Assembly: GCA_014529385.2 (NCBI GenBank)
Contig: CM043962.1
Coordinates: 36,423,598-36,487,597, forward strand
Direction of reading: 5' to 3'
Source of the DNA: Adiantum capillus-veneris
Lineage: Eukaryota > Streptophyta > Polypodiopsida > Polypodiales > Pteridaceae
Length of the DNA stretch: 64,000 bases
Every line of letters starts with the position of its first letter. Positions within the stretch are counted from its first letter, which is position 1. The translations under genes and the position numbers were made by a program. Under the pieces are notes generated by a model, which was not told the DNA's origin, did no database searches, and worked only from the letters and a program-made list of their open reading frames with translations. This document shows, in pieces, positions 42,125-54,841 of this stretch.

Positions 42125-42556
42125 GAATCTCCCAAGGTTGATGTGTGTGAACACACTAGGAGCCCCGGGGCATTTTCCCCCTCTTTAGGAGGTTTTTTGC
42201 CCCGTGCATTGTATATACGCCCATCACTCTAGGGATATCTATCTTTCCATTGCATACTAAGTAGTACACTCTCTGTTGTGTTCCTTGAGCTTCCTTTGTC
42301 TTCTCCAAGCTGTGTGTGTTTCCCTACAACCCTAATTCCAACAAGATCCACCTCCATCCTTCTTCTAGTTGTGCTGGTCGCGATTGCAAATTATCCAAGC
42401 TTGTTAAGTTACTGGGAGACATATTACGGTACCCATTTTGCCTTGATGGAATGGCTATAGAAGAATATCTTCTATGAGACAAGCTCTCAAGGTAAACACT
42501 TTGCAATAATAACTTTCCAAGGTCCACATTTATAGCTTAAAAGCTACCTATAAACG

Positions 42557-42620
42557 ATACCACCACTGTCTCCCAATTGACAAAGTTAAATGGAAAAATA
42601 TATGAAAGAACACCAAATCA
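42557..42620 (+). pseudogene. Short Ty1/copia gag-like fragment
   Basis: One frame reads DTTTVSQLTKLNGKIYERT, matching the LTKLNGxNYxxW start region common in copia Gags. It is only about 20 codons and lies in a segment absent from copy 2. Confidence 0.45.
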
Positions 42621-42657
42621 TGCAGAGAAGCGCAATCAGAGATGCTCTAATACCAGT

Positions 42658-42774
42658 TGTGCCTCAACCCATGCTCATGCATGCAGGGAAGGGGGAGAGC
42701 AAGCCACAGAAAAGGGGGGAACGCCACACACCAAGATCTAGAGTGTGTATGAAGGGTTAGTAAGTGATCTTGTG
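42658..42774 (-). repeat. Truncated minus-strand short LTR with PBS
   Basis: From tgtgcctcaaccc on plus; the flanking gctctaataccagt (42645-42658) is the reverse complement of an initiator tRNA-Met PBS. The repeat is cut at the duplication junction; the complete version is at 48219-48369. Confidence 0.65.
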
Positions 42775-43492
42775 AAGTGTATAAGGACCCTAACAAGCAA
42801 CCTCAAACTAAAGACACAACAAAAACAACAATAGGCACAACCAATACTTCCACTATTTTTTTAATAAGACTTCCTCATAAACTACAAGCTTTACAAAAAA
42901 AGCAGTCTCAAGGAAAATCACATTGACACTTTGGCTGACTTTCATCATTTACCTTATGATGCCCTTGTAATTCAGTTTAATAGTGACACCAATGATGCTG
43001 ATTCAATGACAATTGGCTACATTTCCACCATCTAGATATGGTGGAACATTGTAGTCAATGTTGTAGCCCAATTAACTAAGGCTCAAACCCATAGGGAATT
43101 GGGTGGAATTACACTTCTAAAGAAACAATAGGCACAAGAGATTGGTAAGCACAATGGAAATAGAAAGCTCAAGAACTAAAAGGCTTGCTTAAGGAAGAAC
43201 AGGAAGCAGGAGATCAATACATAAAGAGAATTGAAGAATGGCAACAAGAATTTTGAGAACTAGAGAATGGGAACACCAGACTGGTAGTGCAAAATAAAAC
43301 CTTGACAAAAGAACTTCAGTAGAAAACATCTACATTTGTGTTGTTTTTGAGCTTGAAACAAGTCGGTATAGATAGTCCAATGGTAAGAAAGATGGTGATG
43401 ATGATGACCATGATACTAATGCTCCTGATCAAAGAAGAGCACCTAGTAATACTAAGAAAATTCCATATGATTTCAAGGAGCAGCAATAACAA

Positions 43493-45400
43493 GCTCCATA
43501 CCAGCAATTTGAAAAACAAGATCAAATTGAGAAGTAGCAAACTAATGAGAAACACAACCAGATGGAGCTAGCAAAGATGAACAAGGGTAAAGTAATTCAG
43601 ATTGAGAAAGAATTAGATGCCCAATCTAGCTCTTTAATTTTAGATCAATTTCTAAGTCTCAATACTTAATTGAGGAAGGAAAAAAGCTCTAGATTCACGC
43701 TTATCTAAATGATGATGATGCTTATTTTAATGTGGAGAGATTTGATATGTTATATGTGGGACCCAGAAGGATGGTAGCACAAAGGAATGCTCAAACCTTT
43801 CATGGTCAACCAAAATGCCAACTCATTCCTCATCCCAATGCTATACAAGTTTTGATTGGAGTACCAGAGTATGTACTACCCAAGCCAAATGTGGATGGTA
43901 GTCCCCATATCAAAAAACTGACCATAGTGAACATGCAAAGCATGGGAATGCAGCTAGATTTCTTATAGGAAAATAGACCCGCTTACAAGTGTATGAAGAA
44001 AGCAACGGATTTAATGAAGTCAAATCTTCAGCAAATGCAAATTTCTAGAAGAATTTTGATCACAAAGTATCTACCTTGCTCAAGAGTAAAGCCTCAAGAA
44101 GTAAAGGAAAGACCAAGATGACACTAAGAGAGCAAGAATAGTCTCTCAAAAGACTATTTCATCTGGTCGAAATCACAAGAAAGATGATGACAACAAAGAA
44201 TGGCATAGTCATGCTAAATATATCAAAACAGTCGTAAACTCACCTGTATTAATGTATGCTATATGGAAATGCAAGTGGATGAGCTTCCACATTTAACCTA
44301 ATTGTTTAATATATGTATAATGAGCATGCTGACAAGATGATTTACATAATCATTGTGGACCAACTTTGCAAAATGTCTTGTGGGTAGCCTAGAACATGGT
44401 ACTGTGGACACCAGTGAGGAGATGATATGTCTGAAGTAAAAGAGGATCTAAAGACTTTTGGAGAAATGATGAACTAGTAGAGCCAGCCATGAGATGCAAT
44501 TCAAAGAGATGGCTAAAATTTTGTTTGAGGCCACGCTCAAGTAACTCAACCACATGATCACACATCTATTTGTCATAAGTTGGCCACAACCAAATTGGCT
44601 CAAGGCAAAAAGCTGTAAAATCAAGACATGGGCAAGTACTTCCAACAAACACCTTATGAACAAGAGATGCTTACATCCAAAAAAGAGGAGCTAGACCAAG
44701 AGACAATCTATAGAATGATCATGAAAGACAATGGAGTAGCAAGGCCTCCTCAAAATCAGAAGTTTAAAGTCAAGGAAACACCTAACAAGAGAAGGGGCAA
44801 AAGGAAAGAATGTTGCCTTTTTCACTCAAAAGTTTTCTGAAATTTTGGATATACCAAAATTCAAAGAAAGGGGAGAAGGAATGTAGAAGGTGAGAACGAC
44901 TCTCCTTGTTCATCTCAATGATGTCTCTCTTGATAGCACTCTCCTCGAGAACAAAATCCATGCACCAACAATAGGAGCCTACTTGAAAAGTCCCCAAAGT
45001 TGTCTCATAATGAGATGCGGTAGGAGATCCAAAATATAGGTGTTGCAATAGTTCCACATTGCAAGCGGGTTGGGAAAATCAAAGAGTCCTAGATGCGACA
45101 ACAATAAATAGGGGCCACTAACCTCATTTTGGAAACTATTAGTGACCATTAAAGGATTATGTGACATTGTGTCATTTGAGCTAGATCTTGATCCTAAGAA
45201 AGTCTCCTATCCATTGTATCATTGAGAGAGTGTCTCATAAGAGTTTGAGTCTGAATGAGTTTGTATTCACATATTATCATCATTGTAATTTGAATCAATT
45301 TATATTTAGATATTATCATCATTGTAATTTGAATCATGTTTTGAGTTGTATTCTATTCAATGACTTTGTAACATGAGCTCGTCCACTTTCTTTCAGACTT
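43493..45400 (+). pseudogene. Unclassified repeat, coding-like remnant (copy 2)
   Basis: The best-preserved piece is 43732-43968 (78 codons, with VLIGVPEYVLPKPNVDGSPH) followed by 44628-44840 (70 codons, Lys/Arg-rich end). Copy 1 shares these with different stops. No recognised domain; a Gag-like role for a retroelement is possible but unsupported. Confidence 0.5.
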
Positions 45401-46794
45401 GAGGACTATGGTGAGAATACCAAAGGGTATGGTGAGAAAACTTGGTGAGATTTTGACAAATTTTTTTTTTTTTTTTAACGAGGGCAAAATCTCAAGCCCA
45501 AACAGTGCTCACCCCCTCATAAAATGTATAGATAGACTCAGAGGAAAAATTTGGTAGAGTCTCCTTTGTTTGAGGAGTGAAAAATCCACCCCAATGATGC
45601 ATAAAATCAACTCAAAAGAGACAATCTAGGCATAAACTATCAATTGTTACTGACAAACAATTCTCATATGCAGCATCAAGCAAAATGTCCCATCAAATAC
45701 ATAACCTATGGCAAGGATACCATGATGGGGAACTCTAGAAACTTGTATTATAGAAGGTATATCAACATTCAAGAATATCCCATGTCATAAAAACCTCATG
45801 TAGGACCCTCCAAAAGGCTAAGTAGACACAAAAAACTAGCCACAATCTCAAAAAGGGCTCTTTCCATTATAGTATAAAAAATGGCTGAGAAATTGCTAAA
45901 AAATGGCTCCACATGGTGTACAATGGGCACTATCCGAAACTCAATATACATGGGTGAGAATTGCACACAAAGAGGAGCCAAAAATTGATGCAAATAGTAG
46001 AAAAAAAACCTTGTGGGGGTATCTACTCTCAAAAGAGCTCAATAGCACTGTGTGCGCTCAAAAAATATGCATTTGTCAATGCATAACAATCCACAACGAT
46101 ACTAGTGCCAAAATAATTGCCGAGAATGCTTGTGAAGGCACTATACATGTGTGTGTTTGAAACTAGAGAGATAGTGCATCCACATTAAAGCATGTGAATA
46201 TGTGTTGGGCCACAAGGGGCATATGCGCATTCAAGCTCAAAAGCCCCCTTGTAAACCTGCTATGAGAAAGCATGTAAGTTGGTGTAGACTGGAATCCAGT
46301 GCCGACTTTTTCCATTGGGGAAAAGTGCCAAAAAAACCAATGCTCAAAGCCAAAATATATCCAAAAAACCAAATTGGATGTCAAAAACCCACCGCCTAAT
46401 GCGTGGGATCTCGTGAAAACACCGAAGAGGTGAGAGCCGATGCCACTCGGTATTTGTCTTTGTCAAAGTCAAGAGATTGTTGTAGGAAGAAAATGGCAAA
46501 GTCAAGGCTATGTTGGAGGAAGGAAGATTGATGGCAAGGCTATGCTAGAGGAGATCCCCAAATTTCTCTCTCTCCAGAAAAAAGAGGCCGATGAGGTCTT
46601 CCATCGCCAGACAAAGGTGCTAAAATGCAAAGTAGATAAAAAATCTATGTATATGTGCATAGGTCAAAAACACACAATCCTAGCTTCTCTATCTTTGAAT
46701 CGGAGAGAAGAGGCACCCAAACTCCCTCATTGATGCTCTATGTGAGTTTTTGTGGGAAAGATGCACACAGTCCGGAGCCAAATCTAAACAAGCA

Positions 46795-46795
<1 letters not shown>

Positions 46796-46850
<55 letters not shown>

Positions 46851-46853
46851 TGT
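46796..46853. repeat. (CT)n(TG)n compound microsatellite
   Basis: A CT run to about 46832 is followed by a TG run; copy 1 has only the CT part. Confidence 0.9.
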
Positions 46854-47210
46854 TTCTTCACCATCTCCCTTGGTTTCTTCTTGCTTCTACAAGGTCTCTG
46901 TGTGTCTGAGGATGCCAAAGAGGGCTAATTTGAGCGGATGGGTTTGTATGTGTATGTACACACTCTTACCTTATCTCATTTAAAAAAAAACTCCAAAAGA
47001 CTGCCTAGTTTTGTGCTACTTTGATTTTTGTGGAGCTTCAAAAGCCTAGTGTTTTCCTTGCCCAATCAATTTTTTCCCCTCGTTACTGGATCGTATATAG
47101 TACTTATGCAAGCAGTCAACCTATACCTTGGTGTTTCCTCGCATCAATAGAATAACAATTAATTGTTCAATTTAGGTAAGCTCATATCCTTGACAAGGTG
47201 GATATCGCCG

Positions 47211-47244
<34 letters not shown>
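47211..47244. repeat. 34-nt poly(C) run
   Basis: Uninterrupted C between gatatcgccg and gctttatgcattag. Copy 1 at about 41150 reads gatatcgtcgcttgctgc without any C run. Confidence 0.9.
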
Positions 47245-47245
<1 letters not shown>

Positions 47246-48218
47246 CTTTATGCATTAGGCTTATGAAGTGGCTCGCCTCCAAAACGATTCTTAAATGTTG
47301 GGCAAGAATTGTGAGAGGCTCTTCGACAAAAGTGGCATACAAGACCAGCAGTGGAAGGGGTAGTTCAATCACCTGTAATCGGTGATGTCCAAAGAATAGT
47401 TGCATTTTTCTATGCTAACAAAAATCATCACATTAGTGTGCCTTGCCTGTGTGCAGAAAACCCTCTTAACTTATTATGCCAAATGAAGTTCAACTCCCAA
47501 CCCAATTTAGAACAAGTGAAAACCATATTAGAGTTACTCCAATGTGATATTTAGCCCTGTATTTGCCGAATGAAGTTTTGTTCCCACCCCATATTACCCC
47601 ATAATAGAGCAAGTAAAAACAAATTAGAGTTGAACCATTGTAAGGATAAACCCTATATCATTCACCATGACAATTTTTATACACACAGTGTTGCATGATT
47701 GGCCACACACGGCTTGGAGACCCTCCCACCATTAGTCAAATGGTATCGTTTTCAGGTTTTCAAAGATATCACTCAAAGAGCCGGCCCCATGTATCTTGTA
47801 TAATGACCCTAGCTCTGAAATAGCACTTCCTTTCCGCTCGCTAACACCCCCTAGCACCGTAGATGATAATAGTATATAGTTATTTTTAGATAGGAACGTT
47901 GAAGGAGGTAGGACAATAGTTTTTTACCCAACTCCAAGGTTACAAAGGAATTTACACTAGATAAAACTTGGCCAACCCTTGCTTCAAATTAAGACTTTGT
48001 GTGTGTGTGTGTGTGTGTGTACACACACGACATTTTACAGTTGCTAATTCTTCTCTGCCCCCTACTCCCGCTAGCTACTTCCCAAGAATTGCACCACCCA
48101 ATTCCTTTGCCACTTGATTCAGATCTCTTGCAAATCCTTGAATCTCCCAATGCTCCAAGGAAAGTTGCACATGTGGGGTGGGAGGGGGAAGCCCAGTCGG
48201 AGATTCTCTAATACCAGT

Positions 48219-48369
48219 TGTGCCTCAACCCGTCTTCATGCATGCAAGGAAGGGGGAGAGCAAGGCACACATCACACACCAGGATCTAGAGTGTGTATGA
48301 AGGGTTAGTAAGTGATCTTGTGGGGCTAGGGAGAAATAGGTCGGGCGGCCATGGGCCTTTACCCCAACA
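48219..48369 (-). repeat. Short LTR (151 bp), minus orientation, with PBS
   Basis: On minus it begins TGTTGGGGTAAAGG and ends GGCACA. The adjoining plus sequence ctctaataccagt (48206-48218) is the reverse complement of an initiator tRNA-Met PBS. This suggests the 5' LTR of a small copia/TRIM-like element whose internal part has been lost or replaced. Confidence 0.6.
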
Positions 48370-48576
48370 ATCAATTTTTCATCCCATGGTTATTTTTTGT
48401 GTGTTTGTAGTGCAAATATTTTATTGTCTTCATGGGTTCATGGGTGCATAGAAGAGGTTTGAGTCCACTTGATTTCATTAAGGAGAGCAAGCTAATTTTC
48501 TAGATGTCACAAGTATAACCAATTGATTTGACTAGATATGTTGCCTTTGAGGGAGTCATGGAGAAGCCACTACAAA

Positions 48577-48578
<2 letters not shown>

Positions 48579-48622
<44 letters not shown>

Positions 48623-48732
48623 TTGTTTTTGGAGTCGGGTAGGGCATGCCCGGCCGCTCCCCCCATACACCAAAAAAGTATACAAGAAGAACGACTAGGA
48701 CTTTGCACCCAGAAACCGAAGGCAAACGCTTT

Positions 48733-48806
<74 letters not shown>
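48579..48806. repeat. (CT)n and (CT)n(CA)n microsatellites
   Basis: CT run about 48579-48617; a second CT run from about 48735 joined to a CA run to about 48806. Confidence 0.92.
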
Positions 48807-48939
48807 TGCTCACTCGGTTGTTTCCTTGCTCAAAAATATTCTCTCACCATATGGTAGGACTCCATTGTCCTCATCTTTGACATACGTAATCCTACTTTCA
48901 GGGTTTTGTCCCCTTGAAATTTTCTCAAAGTGAGTTGTG

Positions 48940-49870
48940 GGGTATGATTTTCAACTGCATCTTCATGGCTTTCTTGAGTTTCTTCTATCAAGACTCCAGG
49001 AGAGCTTAGAGCTAGATGATTTTAGATTTTTAGATATGGAGCCATCATTCTTAAGTCAAAGGTTTTATCCTTCATCCAACAAGGCACCTCTAGTGATTAA
49101 AAAAATACTCTCCTTGGTGGATCATAGAGTTTGTAAGCTTACTCATTTCATTGTAGCCAAAAGATGCACGCTACCTTTACTTGGATGAGACTTGTCTCTA
49201 TTCTCTTGGGGGATATGAGCATAACACGTTTGGATTCCTATTTAAAACATATGTCATAAGGATTCTATATCAATTGGTTCAATTCAATAAATGTTGGGAA
49301 GTGACTTTTCTCCACATGCATAACATTGGCACTCTCAACTAGTATTTGATTCTTTCTTCCATCAATGCCACTTTTTTGGCGTGTTTTTGGGCATGCAATT
49401 TTCTTGTTGATGTCACGACCGTCAGAGAAATCCTAAAATACATGGGGGATATACAATGCTCTATTGTTGGATCACATAATTTTGACCTTCTTTGCCAAGT
49501 TGGTTCTCTGCCATAGCTTTAAATCGCTTGAACTTCTTCAAGACTTAAATTTTTTGTTTGACAAAGTAGAACTAGCAATATCTTATCATCTATAAATGTC
49601 AAATAGTTTTTTATTTCATTGAATCTTTTATCCTTGGTTATATGAACATTAAAAGAAATGTGCTAGAATAGACCAGTTGACATTGTGCTCGAGGTTTGTG
49701 AGGGTTTCTTATGCGCTTTTTCACAGCATGTGACCCACGTATTTTCTCAAGCACCGAGAGACTTTGTAGAAGTTCTTGAACCATACCTACCCTTTGCATT
49801 TTCAGCATACATTTTCATCTAATGTACTTCAGCCTTTGGTGCCACAACTTAGTTGTATGCAAGCTATTAT
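48940..49870 (-). pseudogene. Decayed Ty1/copia integrase fragment
   Basis: On minus: TTKLWHQRLKYI near 49820 (pre-integrase zinc-finger region), FKAMAENQLGK near 49510, and near 49150-49240 CYAHIPQENRDKSHPSKGSV with a following segment ending ALLDEG (49080), the stretch linking integrase to RT in copia. Frameshifts and stops are frequent. No LTR could be attached. Confidence 0.72.
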
Positions 49871-49974
49871 CTCCTTGAACCATACCTTTTCTTTGCATCT
49901 TTAGCATGGATTCAAGTCCAACGTGGTCCAACCTTTTGTGTCATAACTCAAGTAGAGGCAAGCTATCTCCTCTT

Positions 49975-50656
49975 TGTTGGGTGTGAATTCTTGTTGCACC
50001 TTGTGTGTAAACACCTCTACCCATGTGAAAGCCTAATAAGCTTAACCATGTGATATATCCCGAAATTCTAGTCACCAATGATCTGAAGGGCAGAAAATAT
50101 GCCATGTAAAGTTATCTTATGTGTGACAATTCAAATATCCTCTCTAGCTCTATATTAGAGCTTGTGCTATCCAAACCTTATGCATATTAATCTACTCTCT
50201 ACTTTTGTACTAAGACTATCTCTCTAATCTCTTGTTTAAGTGGTAGCATCTAATTCTTGCTAGTGTACTTAATCACATGCATGAATGCTACATTAGATTA
50301 TCCACCATAAAATGTATCAATTCATATTATTATGACAAGCCTCTATGACAAGGCAAACAAACGACATCAACAACATGACGACAAACAATAGATTTTTGTG
50401 GAGGACATATAATTGCTCAAATTCAACAACGACCATAACCCATGTGATTGTGCTAGCACTCTTGCATATTCCATTTACTTGTATGTTTAAAGGGAGGCTT
50501 GTGTATTGTGTGCCATACCCATAGTGTGTTTTGAGGGGACAAAATTGTGTGTGAGTACAACAAAACCCACAAGGGGAAGTTTGTTAGGTGTGAAATTTTG
50601 TTGTATGTTGTGTGTGAACACCCTCTACTTATGCTATGTGAAATTTCTAGTCAACA
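49975..50656 (+). mobile_element. Possible TRIM-like small LTR element
   Basis: Related sequences at 49975-50077 (tgttgggtgtgaa...) and 50582-50656 (tgttaggtgtgaa...) both reach ctagtcacca/ctagtcaaca, giving TGTT...AACA ends. A purine tract ccacaaggggaagt precedes the right copy. The insert is about 500 bp with no ORF. No PBS was recognised after the left copy and no TSD is evident. Confidence 0.4.
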
Positions 50657-50839
50657 ATTATGTTTAAGACTTATAATAAGCCACCTACTCAACCTCATAA
50701 TTAGAAGTGGCTAGCGTGGGCTGCGTCATGCTCATCCAAGATATGTATGAGTTGTCGAGCGTGAAACAAAAACCACTATTGCACACTCACGTGTCAGAGA
50801 AACCAACCAATTCAAGTCTAAATTAGGAGGTTAATATGG

Positions 50840-51500
50840 TGGCAATGATCCCCTTTTGGGATAAAACAATCCAAGATGTAATGTGTCACTAAGGTAGCAA
50901 AAGATCCGCTTAGTTTCTTTTCAATATATAGACGTTGGGCTATGCATAAATTTTCTCACATGTAAGATTGCATATTGAACATTTGGCTTCATAATACATA
51001 CATATATGAGGAACAACTTGCTCATAGAGTGTGAACTCAACATAATCGCTAGTATCACAAAGACTAAGCTTCTAACTTGTTTTCATAGGAGTATGTTGAA
51101 TCAACAAACTTGAACATCTGGCCTCGTAATATATACACAAATGAGGCAACCAACAACTTGTCCATAGAGTGTGAACTCAAAGTAATCTCTACCATCACAA
51201 AGACTAAGCTTCTAACTTGTTTCCATACAAGTATGTTGAATCTATAGAATAGTTCCTCAATATATTTTGCTTGACACAAAGAAATGCCTCCATCAACCTG
51301 CTTAAATTATATGCCCAAATAATGATGCAAAAGCCCTAAATCTAACATTTCAACAATGGAATTCAAATTGGCCTTAAAATCAACCCAATATGTCCCTTTT
51401 TTGGTCCAATGAGCAACATGTCATCAACATAGAGCACAATAATCATAAATATATCATGTGCATGCTTGACATACAAAGTGCTCTCAGTTGGGCTATTCTA
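50840..51500 (-). pseudogene. Decayed Ty1/copia reverse transcriptase and RNase H fragment
   Basis: On minus: YVKHAHDIFMIIVLYVDDML with the catalytic YVDD near 51430-51445, QAKYIEELFYRFNIL near 51240-51280, and TKRIFCYLSDTLHLGLFYPK near 50860-50920 (RNase H entry). A 140-bp tandem duplication lies between. Confidence 0.78.
50975..51245. repeat. Tandem duplication, period about 140 bp
   Basis: The sequence tcacaaagactaagcttcta occurs at 51055 and 51195, with flanks including atgaggaacaa/atgaggcaaccaacaa and agtatgttgaatc repeating in the same order. Confidence 0.85.
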
Positions 51501-52144
51501 CCTCCAAAAAAGGCAAATTCAAGACAAGCACCGGGGAGAGTCAACGGAGGAGGTTAAAGTAGAGAAGAATGAGAAGGATATGGTGACTCCAAGAAAGAGT
51601 CCAAGAAGAACAAAAAATACGTAAGTAGGAAAAGCAAGCTAAGGAGTCAGAGGAGCAAGCAAAGGAGAAGAAGCTAGACACCCCAAGGAAGAGCCCAAGG
51701 AGGACACATGCATCACAAGAAACACCAACAAAGATCCCTAAGACTCATGGTAAAGTTCAAGTAGAAACATTGGGGAAGACCCCTGAACATTTCCTAAAGC
51801 ATGATGCATCCTCTTTTGTAAAACAATTATTGTATACTTATGTAAATTTAAACATTCTGATTACAAATCAAGGAAATATAGTGAGTAGTACAAGTTAATT
51901 AAGAGAAGGCCTCCACTACAAAATTAGTACAAATGTTATAATTTCATTTACTCCAGCTCTCATGTGACTCCCAATCAAGTCTTTTAGTTTCATCAACAAT
52001 TGTAGTAGCACTTGAGTTTAACTTTGCACATTCATTCCAATCCAATCACGTTGAAAGTAACATGTCAAGCCCTAAATCATAATCCATGCCATCGTCTAAT
52101 CCTATACATGAAGTGCCTAAATAATTTACCAACCATAATGGAAG
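51501..52144. other. Unassigned, Lys/Arg-coding-like remnant
   Basis: On plus, pieces read TPRKSPRRT twice (about 51585 and 51690) in a Lys-rich context with stops. No domain recognised. Confidence 0.35.
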
Positions 52145-52330
52145 CTACTTTAGGTGAGATGAAATTATGAAAATAGGCTCTAACTCTGTCTCTTCCTCTT
52201 TTTCCTCTCCAACTTCTTCTTCCTCCTTCTTCTCCTCTTCTGTGGTCTTTTGTTCAAGACCTTTACCCTCTTTTTTCTTTTTCCTCTTTCTCATAGGATA
52301 TGAGGTAGAGGAGTTATCATCCTTTGCCAT
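52145..52330 (-). CDS. Short Lys/Glu-rich ORF (61 aa), doubtful
   Basis: ATG start, then MAKDDNSSTSYPMRKRKKKK followed by a Glu-rich run. Low complexity makes chance opening likely; it may be an exon of an unrecognised transposon gene with nearby minus-strand pieces (52994-53185, 53455-53694). Confidence 0.2.
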   Translation of the reverse strand: MAKDDNSSTSYPMRKRKKKKEGKGLEQKTTEEEKKEEEEVGEEKEEETELEPIFIISSHLK

Positions 52331-54839
52331 ATGTCTATCCTATTGCTCATTCTCAAGTTTGAGTTGGTGACTTTGGAACATCATGTTGAGCTATTTATAG
52401 TTTCATGCAACAACAGAAAGTTTTTTGAGTAGTGACACAAAAATCAAGCACATAGACAGCTATTGTTTTTTGGCATGACAAGACCCAATATATAGCAATG
52501 TTTCACAACACCATACTACACAAAAATTTTACAATACTGAAAGCATGACAAAAAAAAGCGGATATTGGTACATCTTTTCACATCGTCCAACTACACAAAA
52601 GCCTTACAAAATCGAAACCAACAAGATAAGAACCTTTTGCACCAAACAATTTCTATCCATTTCATCGTATGTACAAAATACCAATTATAGGCAACAATTA
52701 ATGGGTAAAAGCTGCATCCTTTAGGCAATAGAGTGTGTTCTAACTTCGGAATAGCTATACAATCCCATTTTGAACACCCTTGTAGAAGACATTTTTTTCA
52801 TTTCTTCTTGGGACCTACAAGTCATTAGAGAAATAACAGATAAAAAGTTGCAAAATTTGGAAGAAGTTTTTTAGATTTTGATACTAGCTATTCTATTACT
52901 ATGGTAAACCCCTTGAATACAAACTCTAATGCTCACAAGAAAAAATGGAAAACAACAAACAAATCATAACTTACACACCCTTATTGCCATGTATCATAAA
53001 GCAAAAGTTGCAGGCAAATCAATCTCTTCATTTTGTAGACCTGGCGTCACTTGCTGCAAAGTGCACATGGATTTTATCCTCATCTTAGCTTCGTGCACAT
53101 TTTTCATCCACACATCAATGTTTTGAATGGGGTTTTTAGCATAATCATCCAAGTTTTGATCCAAAGGCACCAATTGACCACCCATATGATAGATTGTAAA
53201 AAATGACTAGATGAAGTTTTGGGTATGGATCATATATTTAGAGGTAACGGAGCCAATTTGTACTTTACAAATGATTCCATTCACTATTTTTCACCCCAAT
53301 ATTCATCCACAAACTTAAAAACATCTTCTGTATTTAAAGTTAACTCTCATCATGGCTCTAAACACTTTAATATCTCCTTTGGCCAAAAACTCCACAAAGA
53401 TTATGATTGGCATAAATATTGATACTTTACTCTACATGCTTACAATTTTAGGCTTCAAAAAATTTTGAATGTAAAAAAATTTAAAGTTGTAGCTTTCACT
53501 TGTGCTTGAGCTTGGGAGTGGACACTCTTCACTTCTAACATCAAGGAGAGTAAGCTTGAAGACACTTCCCCATTCCCTAAGGAGGTTAGGGAAACATAGA
53601 AGTGCTCATAAGTAAATATCCCATTCTTTGAAAGAGAATCCATACATCCTTCCTTTGTAGAGCTCCTCCCTAACAATGGAGCCATGCCAAACATCTAAAT
53701 GTCAACGACACACTCCATTCATTGCGATTCTTCTATTCTTGAGGGATAAAAATTTGTTAAGAGCATAGTATTTTAGCCAAAATAAAAAAAACCAAAAACA
53801 AACAAAAGATAAGCTGAAAGAACAACGAATAGATTAGTGCAAATAAATGAATCACTTACCATTTTCTTTGTGCAAAGGAAGGCTGGAGCTCTTATGATGG
53901 AGGAGAAGCTCTTTGTGCATATAAACATGTTGCAGCAAGCCTTCCTTAAATGTCTCTCAAATTCTTTACTCTTCATTTTCATCTTGATAGAAATTTACTT
54001 TTTGAAGAATCTCTCTCCTTCTCCTACTATGTTGCATGAGTATCAACTGCCCTTGGTGATTGATATTGGGATCCACCCATTATGTTTGTTTAGTATGCAT
54101 AGATAGTGATGGATTCAATATATGTGCTAAGTTGTTTTGATTGGGTGAATTGCATGGCTCAAAGAAGATGATACAAAGAAGAAAGAAAAAAGAGATAAGA
54201 GGTGGGAAGCAAGAAGAGGAGGAAAAGAGGGAAGTGGAAAGACTCAAAATCCCTTTTTGCTGATGAAAGAGACTTTCTTGAGGTAAAAGCATCATATAAT
54301 TGAGACTTACCTCATATTTAATTTGAAAAAAAAAGTCATTTTAGAAATTCGAAAGAGATGTCTAAAATGAACATTCTGTAATGGAAGTCCCCTCATTACC
54401 GTAGAGCACTCTCTCTAGATGCTAGAAGGAAAAAAATGACGTCAAACTTTCCCTAATGTCTGCATGCCTCACAAACATAGCATCCACAATCCTTATCATA
54501 ACCTTTTCACTCTTTTTTACTAGCAACAAGTTGCAAATCATGCTTCACCCCCTTTGTAAAGGCACCTATGTCATTGGAATTTTTCTCATTTCTCGAGACA
54601 TAAGGACTGTAAACATATGGATCACATACAAGGGCATCGTCATCATTATATAACTCTGACGTTTGCATAAAGATGGCATTCTCATTTTGCTTTAATTCAA
54701 CAATATAGGTATCCTTCCAGTTTTTAAAAGATAAATGCTCATAAATCTACTTGCAACTACCCTCTCAACACACTATCATCATCATCTGTTTATGCTTGCA
54801 TAAGTTTTTGGAGAAGGAAGATAAGCCTCAAGAAGAAGA
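52331..54839. other. Unassigned AT-rich sequence
   Basis: Minus-strand open stretches at 52994-53185 (63 codons) and 53455-53694 (79 codons) have non-repetitive composition and might be remnants of one coding region, but no domain is recognised and the sequence between is closed in all frames. Confidence 0.35.
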
Positions 54840-54841
54840 GA

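Larger units (their letters stand above)
21335..42774. repeat. Segmental duplication, copy 1 (split by insertions)
   Basis: Sequence from 21335 to 21674, then 35205 to 42774, is collinear with 42774-48322. Copy 1 carries extra segments: the 13.5 kb LTR element (21675-35204 plus one TSD), about 1.1 kb at 35485-36610 (replacing about 110 bp), about 0.9 kb at 40136-41036 and about 0.5 kb at 42125-42640. Removing these leaves about 5.4 kb, matching copy 2. Confidence 0.85.
42774..48322. repeat. Segmental duplication, copy 2
   Basis: About 5.55 kb collinear with copy 1 and directly adjacent to it in the same orientation. The site matching the 13.5 kb insertion is empty. A 34-nt poly(C) run at 47211-47244 has no counterpart in copy 1. 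Confidence 0.88.
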
